Positions 59,373-64,000 of a DNA stretch of 64,000 nt are shown here, piece by piece (position 1 is the stretch's first letter; each line of letters begins with the position of its first letter). This DNA comes from Leadbetterella sp964423865 (GTDB taxonomy: Bacteria; Bacteroidota; Bacteroidia; Cytophagales; Spirosomataceae). A program made the position numbers and the translations under genes. The stretch is taken from positions 24,235-88,234 of the forward strand of contig CAYRGN010000011.1 of assembly GCA_964423865.1 (NCBI GenBank). The letters run 5' to 3'. Under the pieces are notes generated by a model. The model searched no databases. It was not told the DNA's origin and was given only the letters and a program-made list of their open reading frames with translations.

Positions 59373-60053
59373 ATGTCAAAGATCATTATAGCTATTGACG
59401 GTTATTCGTCTTGCGGGAAAAGCAGTACCGCGAAGGGGGTGGCGGAGCGGTTGGGGTACCATTATATTGATACCGGCGCCATGTACCGTGCCGTGACCCT
59501 GTATTTTCTCCGGAATCATATCAGTATCCACAACCCGTTGGAAGTGGCGCGGGCATTGGAAGAAATAGACATAGAATTCAGGGCTGATGCGGAAGGGAAA
59601 ACCCAGACGTACCTGAACGGGCTGAATGTAGAGGAGGAGATCCGGAAGCTGTATGTGGCCGATCAGGTCAGCGAGGTGGCGGCGATTGCGGAGGTCCGGA
59701 AAGCCATGGTCAAACAGCAGCAAAAGATGGGCAGGAAGAAGGGTTTTGTGCTGGATGGCCGCGACATCGGCACGGTGGTTTTCCCCGAGGCGGAGCTTAA
59801 AATATTTATGGATGCCGATCCCCTGGTGAGGGCCCAGCGCCGTCAGCAGGAGCTGATGGAGAAGGGCCAGCTGACCGACCTCGGTGAGATCCTGGAAAAT
59901 ATACGGAAAAGGGATATCCTGGATACCACCCGGGAAGAAAGTCCGCTACGCCGGGCCGATGACGCCCACCTGCTGGATACCACCTTTATGACGTTGGATG
60001 AACAAATTGAAGAAGTGGTGCTTCTGGCGGATGCGATCATAGGCCACCAGTAG
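59373..60053 (+). CDS. cmk: Cytidylate kinase
   Basis: 226 residues. P-loop IAIDGYSSCGKSSTAK at the N-terminus, GYHYIDTGAMYRAVT, the CMP-specific insert region, and FVLDGRDIGTVVFPEA, then the lid RRQQELMEKG and DTTREESPLRRA. CMK phosphorylates CMP and dCMP and is needed for nucleotide recycling. The start follows a heptad array by 13 bases. A REP-like region follows. Confidence 0.97.
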   Translation: MSKIIIAIDGYSSCGKSSTAKGVAERLGYHYIDTGAMYRAVTLYFLRNHISIHNPLEVARALEEIDIEFRADAEGKTQTYLNGLNVEEEIRKLYVADQVSEVAAIAEVRKAMVKQQQKMGRKKGFVLDGRDIGTVVFPEAELKIFMDADPLVRAQRRQQELMEKGQLTDLGEILENIRKRDILDTTREESPLRRADDAHLLDTTFMTLDEQIEEVVLLADAIIGHQ

Positions 60054-60115
60054 TTGGTAGGAGATATTGAAAGTGATGAATGGGCTAGGGTATCTGCAAA
60101 GGTGTGATTAAGGGT

Positions 60116-60266
60116 CGCGGTTCTCGGAGCTTCGCTCGCAAACTTCGCACTACCGTGCTTGTTTGTGCTCGAACTGACACTTTCACTATATCTTGCATCA
60201 GTTCGAGCTAATACGTCTACCATCAAATCAAGGTGTCACTTGTCAGTTCGAGCGTAGACGAGCGTA
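60116..60266. repeat. REP-like region, CTCGAACTGACA family
   Basis: GCTCGAACTGACA at 60167-60179 and its exact reverse complement at 60241-60253, with a further TCAGTTCGAGC copy near 60198 and GAGCG/AGCGTAG repeats at the right. GTTCTCG lies at 60120. It is a second palindromic family, different from CCCTTCG. No gene in 60054-60305. Confidence 0.8.
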
Positions 60267-60305
60267 GTACACTTACACTTTTTAACCCTCTCTTATCCGG
60301 AATTT

Positions 60306-61376
60306 ATGCGCATGAAAAAAAGTGACTTTCTGATCGTAGGGTCCGGCCTGGCCGGTTCGGTGCTGGCGCTGGAGTTGGTGCGGGCGGGTAGTTCCGTCAC
60401 GGTGATCGCCGATTCTTCAAGGCCTTCTTCCAGCCGTGTAGCCGGGGGGCTGATCAATCCGGTTACGGGAAAATACCTGGCCAAAACCTGGCTGGCCGAT
60501 GAGTTGTTTGCCGGGCTGGAGACCTGGTATACGGACTGGGAAAAGGTGTTTTCTGTCTCTTTTTATCATAAAACAGGGCTTTTTAGGCCTTTTACCGGGG
60601 AAGAACACCAAAAAAGCGCCCTTGCCCAGATCGCCAAACACGGGCTGGAGCATTACGTAGAGGTGAGGCCGGCAGGAGAGGGGGTGGTTTCCACCTTCGC
60701 CCAGGCCACGGAGCAGGGGATGTATCTTCCCCAAGCGGGATGGGTAGACCTGCCGGTGTTTTTGGATGCCGCGGCGCGGTGGTTGCAACAGAAAGCCCTA
60801 TGGGTCGATACGGTGTTTGATTTTAATGAATTTCAGCTCCTGGAAGACGGGGTGAAGTTCAGGGAATGGGAGGCTTCCCGCGTTATTTTCTGCGAAGGAT
60901 TCTATGCCCGTGATAACCCTTATTTCAATTGGCTGCCCTTTAACCCGGTAAAAGGAGAAACCCTTTTAGGCACCTTTGACAATTACCCCGTACCGCATAT
61001 TGTGAACCAGGGAAAATGGCTCATTCCCCTGGGAGAAAACAGGGTAAGGCTGGGTGCTACCTACTCCTGGCACCAACTTGACTTTGAGAACAGTATAAAA
61101 GGCAGGGAAGAACTGCTCCAAGCGGCGGAGAGCATGTTGAAAAAACCGTTTAGGGTCACCGGGCAGCAGGCAGGGGTAAGGCCCGCTACGAAAGACCGCA
61201 GGCCGTTTTTGGGCGCCCATCCCCGCCATGACCGCCTGCATATTTTCAACGGCCTGGGTACAAAAGGAGTTTCTCTGGCCCCCTGGTTTGCCCGGCAGCT
61301 GGTGCAAAATCTGCTGCATCATCAACTAATTCATCCCGAAGCAAACATCAAAAGGTTTTATGCGTTATATTCGTAA
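60306..61376 (+). CDS. FAD-dependent oxidoreductase of the D-amino-acid oxidase (DAO) family
   Basis: 356 residues. The Rossmann FAD motif FLIVGSGLAGSVLALEL is at the N-terminus, followed by GGLINPVTGKY and the C-terminal GLGTKGVSLAPWFARQL, a DAO-type FAD loop. DAO family enzymes oxidise amines, sarcosine, glycine or D-amino acids; ThiO and MnmC are relatives. The substrate is not determined. A second ATG at 60312 is possible as start. The barrel protein gene starts 16 bases later, so they are probably in one operon. Confidence 0.87.
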   Translation: MRMKKSDFLIVGSGLAGSVLALELVRAGSSVTVIADSSRPSSSRVAGGLINPVTGKYLAKTWLADELFAGLETWYTDWEKVFSVSFYHKTGLFRPFTGEEHQKSALAQIAKHGLEHYVEVRPAGEGVVSTFAQATEQGMYLPQAGWVDLPVFLDAAARWLQQKALWVDTVFDFNEFQLLEDGVKFREWEASRVIFCEGFYARDNPYFNWLPFNPVKGETLLGTFDNYPVPHIVNQGKWLIPLGENRVRLGATYSWHQLDFENSIKGREELLQAAESMLKKPFRVTGQQAGVRPATKDRRPFLGAHPRHDRLHIFNGLGTKGVSLAPWFARQLVQNLLHHQLIHPEANIKRFYALYS

Positions 61377-61391
61377 GTTGATTTTTCGTGG

Positions 61392-63671
61392 ATGATAAGA
61401 TTACTATCGCTGATATTTTTTGGTTTGGTCATGACCGGTACCGCACTGGCCCAAAGATACTATGGGGCGTCAGGGGAGACTTTTGGGAAAAGCAAGATCC
61501 AGAATAAAGAATTTCAATGGAGAACCTTTAGCTCCGCTAACTTCGGCTATAATTTTTACAGGGGCGGGGAGCAGCTCACCCGCAACGCGGCCGCCTTCCT
61601 TGAAAAGTCGTATCCGCGCATTACTTCCACCCTGGGCTATATTCCCTATGAGCCGGTAACCATTTTTGTGTTCAATTCCCCGGCAGATCTGCTCTCCACC
61701 AATCTTATTGGTGAAAATGCCGGAGTGGAGAACGGAACCCTGATAGATAACCGGCGAAGCCGTATCCTGATTGCGTTTGACAAAAATGACTCCCTGTTTC
61801 ACAAACAGCTGGTACGCAGTGTGTCTGAGGTGTATGTCTACGATATGCTTTTCGGTGGAAACGTAAGAGAATCTATTGAAAGCCAGATTCTGCTGAACTT
61901 GCCGGAATGGTTTACTGCCGGTATAAGCGCCTACGTGGCGGAGCAAGATAACTCGGCCCTTTTTGATACGTTTAAGTCCGCCATCTCCGCGGCCCAGTCT
62001 CAGCGCCTGAAAAACCTGAAAGGAGAAAACGCCCGCCTCGTGGGGCAATCTATCTGGAACTTTATTGCCCTCAAATACGGGAAAGACAATATTTCCAATA
62101 TCCTGAACCTCACCCGGATCATTCATAATGAGCAGTCGAGCATTACCAGCACTTTGGGCGTCTCCTTTCCTAAATTTATGAAAGACTGGACTGATTTTTA
62201 CCTCGCGGGCGCGCCGCTACATACGGAACCCCAGGAAACCGTCATACCGGTTCAGCCAGTACCCCAAAGAATCCGTGATCTTGATCCCGGAGAGGTGGAT
62301 ACTGACGATTACCATTTTGATGAAGAGAATATCCGGCGTTACCGCCAGAATGCCGAGGCCAGTAGTGTTGCCACGGCGGGTACCGCGCGGGAGAACCGCC
62401 CGGGGGGTACCCGGGGAAATGAAGGCGACACCCGGCTCTCTTCCGTAAAATTATTCCGGAATTTCCTGGTAAGCAATGACCGCAAGATCGATGTAATGGT
62501 AGACCCCGTAAGACAGTTCGGTGCGGGGTATTCCATTTCTTTTCATGACATGCTTCAGAACAATGTCTTTTCCTTTCGTTCCTTTTTAAGGCCTTCTACG
62601 CCTTTGTTTAAAAGTTATGACTTCGGCCTGACCTACGGGCATTATTCCCGGAAGGTAGACTTTGTCTTTCAATACGAAAAGAGATCGGTTAACCTGGAAG
62701 CCATTGACAGCCGCGATGCTTTCCTTTTTCGCCCTCTGAACCGGGTGGTTTCCAGTGATCAACCGGAGTATCTTTTGCGGAGACTGGTGCAGCAAAGAAT
62801 TTCTGCCACTTTGATTTATCCTTTTTCTACCCGTCTTAAAGCGGAGATTACGCCGGCGCTGGTAAAAAATGAAGATATTGACTATAACCTCAATACGGTA
62901 GAAGGAATAAAGCCTGATTACTATTTTGCCCCCAACGTGAGCCTGGTTTTTGATAACTCGCAAATCAGCAGCCTGGGCGTAGAAACTGGTACCAAAGCCA
63001 AAGTTTCTTTTGACCAGTACTTTCATACGGGCAACACCCTCCGGAGCTTTAAAAATACCTATGTGGATATCCGGCATTACCAGCGGATTTTCCGGGGACT
63101 ACAGGCGGCGGGTCGCCTGAGTTACGGAACCTCGCGTGGTAACGCCCCCAAGTATTCTTTTATAGGCGGAGTGGAGAATAGTCTCAACCGGAATACCTAC
63201 CAGACCGATGAAATTGCTTCGGGTGGAGATCCCGATAATAAGAATATACTCCTGTACAACTTTCCCGGCACCCTGAGAGGGTTTGACTTCGGTCGTCTTT
63301 ACGGAAATAATCACCTCTTAGCCAACGTGGAGTTGCGGTCTCACCTGGTGGAAATCCTGCCCCAGATGGCTTTGTCGAGCAATTTACTGCGGAATATGCA
63401 GGTGGTGGGTTTCTACGATATAGGCACCGCCTGGATGGGATCCAAAGGACCTTTTAGTCGGCAGAATAGCCTCAATACCATTGTGACCGGGCAAGGAAGC
63501 CCGTTCCTTATTGAAGTGACCAACTTTAAGAACCCGTTTCTTTCCGGATTTGGCGCGGGGTTGAGAACCACCGTGCTGGGTATCCTGGTGCGGGTGGATT
63601 ATGCCTATGGGTTTGAGGACGGCTCGGTCAATTCTCCCAAGCTTCACCTTTCCGTAGGGAAAGATTTCTGA
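61392..63671 (+). CDS. Outer membrane barrel protein with N-terminal metallopeptidase-like domain
   Basis: 759 residues. A Sec signal (about 1-20) precedes a domain of about 250 residues whose later part (LPEWFTAGISAYVA) resembles gluzincin peptidases of the MA type, but the HExxH zinc motif is not seen at the expected place. The middle is a poorly conserved linker (about 280-350) rich in Pro/Thr/Arg. The C-terminal part is a beta barrel of the surface-antigen (BamA-like) type, ending LHLSVGKDF. It may insert into or act at the outer membrane. It follows the oxidoreductase gene by 16 bases. The following 270 bases hold no gene I can support. Confidence 0.75.
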   Translation: MIRLLSLIFFGLVMTGTALAQRYYGASGETFGKSKIQNKEFQWRTFSSANFGYNFYRGGEQLTRNAAAFLEKSYPRITSTLGYIPYEPVTIFVFNSPADLLSTNLIGENAGVENGTLIDNRRSRILIAFDKNDSLFHKQLVRSVSEVYVYDMLFGGNVRESIESQILLNLPEWFTAGISAYVAEQDNSALFDTFKSAISAAQSQRLKNLKGENARLVGQSIWNFIALKYGKDNISNILNLTRIIHNEQSSITSTLGVSFPKFMKDWTDFYLAGAPLHTEPQETVIPVQPVPQRIRDLDPGEVDTDDYHFDEENIRRYRQNAEASSVATAGTARENRPGGTRGNEGDTRLSSVKLFRNFLVSNDRKIDVMVDPVRQFGAGYSISFHDMLQNNVFSFRSFLRPSTPLFKSYDFGLTYGHYSRKVDFVFQYEKRSVNLEAIDSRDAFLFRPLNRVVSSDQPEYLLRRLVQQRISATLIYPFSTRLKAEITPALVKNEDIDYNLNTVEGIKPDYYFAPNVSLVFDNSQISSLGVETGTKAKVSFDQYFHTGNTLRSFKNTYVDIRHYQRIFRGLQAAGRLSYGTSRGNAPKYSFIGGVENSLNRNTYQTDEIASGGDPDNKNILLYNFPGTLRGFDFGRLYGNNHLLANVELRSHLVEILPQMALSSNLLRNMQVVGFYDIGTAWMGSKGPFSRQNSLNTIVTGQGSPFLIEVTNFKNPFLSGFGAGLRTTVLGILVRVDYAYGFEDGSVNSPKLHLSVGKDF

Positions 63672-63910
63672 TCTTCCGGCCTCATGCGATTGACACAATT
63701 TTGGCTGCCCGTTTTTACGGATCGGCGAAGGGATCTCTTTTCCGGATAATTTATTTCCGGGAATATACCGAGCGTTACCATATTTTGAGTGGTTATGGGT
63801 ATCGTATTTTTAGATATCTTTAAGGACCATAAATAGTCTGAACTTTTTGGACGACGGCCTTTTTTGTCCTAATTTACCCCTTGAATGTCGTGAGCGCCTG
63901 AAGTGAAAAC

Positions 63911-63934
63911 CGGCGGAGAATAAATACCCCGCCG
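63911..63934 (+). other. Short hairpin upstream of the last heptad array
   Basis: CGGCGG (63911-63916) and CCGCCG (63929-63934) flank a 12-base loop; it is not followed by a T run of convincing length. It could be an attenuator or part of a palindrome. Confidence 0.3.
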
Positions 63935-63943
63935 TTTACCCCC

Positions 63944-64000
63944 CGGCTCAAAGCTCAAAGCTCAAAGCTCAAAGCTCAAAGCTCAAAGCTCAAAGCTCAA
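63944..64000 (+). repeat. Heptad array, AGCTCA type, running off the window end
   Basis: CGGCTCA, then AAGCTCA seven times in exact register to the last base. The total length is unknown because the window ends. Confidence 0.92.

Noticed and set aside
60116..60266. Small RNA gene between cmk and the oxidoreductase
   Set aside because: The stem-loops are explained by the palindromic repeat; there is no promoter or terminator evidence.
63672..63943. A coding sequence after the barrel protein
   Set aside because: Frames are short and have no start or similarity I can support.

Overview
The window is a chromosomal segment of a Bacteroidota bacterium, most likely of the order Cytophagales. The phylum call is firm. 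The evidence is promoters of the TTTG-N18-20-TAnnTTTG type, a GLPGLI protein next to a TonB-dependent receptor, a type IX secretion (T9SS) sorting domain on a secreted glycosidase, a bacterial histone-H1-like protein beside an alpha-oxoamine synthase, DUF4159 and DUF4230 proteins, and many TTG/GTG starts. The order is inferred from gene content and moderate GC. There is no phage, transposase, CRISPR array or rRNA operon. The only RNA gene found is tRNA-His.

Layout. 0-7.4 kb: an HhH membrane protein, KdsC-type phosphatase, FKBP isomerase, tail-specific protease, amino-acid permease, polyprenyl synthase and rhomboid protease, all on plus. 7.4-13.8 kb: tRNA-His, a sulfatase, a serine beta-lactamase-fold hydrolase with two small genes, then an esterase and a T9SS-exported GH5 glycosidase on minus. 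13.9-25.6 kb: prfC and miaA on minus, DUF4230 and a large membrane protein on plus, then GLPGLI, TonB receptor, an unknown membrane protein and hslU on minus. 25.8-34.2 kb: rpe, alpha-oxoamine synthase, histone-H1-like gene, a MaoC protein, an NTF2-like protein, a lipid kinase, SUI1, a POT transporter and a NatAB-like ABC exporter. 34.4-39.1 kb: penicillin-binding protein 1A, ychF and a secreted unknown. 39.2-53.2 kb: one co-directional block of TldD, TldE/PmbA, DUF4159, MoxR, DUF58, BatA-like, two more large membrane proteins and a 1220-residue NtrY-like histidine kinase. 53.2-63.7 kb: an AddA-like helicase-nuclease, a TonB receptor, a perfect 247-bp tandem duplication, cmk, an FAD oxidoreductase and an outer-membrane barrel protein.

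The most unusual signal is between the genes. At least thirteen intergenic sites carry short arrays with an exact 7-base period. The words differ from site to site (AGCTGA, AGCTCA, TCTAA, ACTCA, ATTA and TGTCA types), but nearly all fit one frame, NNNNTNA. Because 7 and 3 share no factor, TAA/TGA words place stop codons in all three frames of one strand, and TCA/TTA words do so on the other. Several arrays have two arms reading outward and form hairpins. Several end a fixed short distance before a start codon with a shared leader, and three contain the stop codon of the upstream gene. A 40-base core is repeated between array arms at two distant sites, and two REP-like palindrome families accompany the arrays. 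The best candidate for a poorly described protein system is the TldD/TldE-MoxR-Bat-type block at 39.2-53.2 kb, in which TldD has a Tat-type signal and its presumed partner has none.
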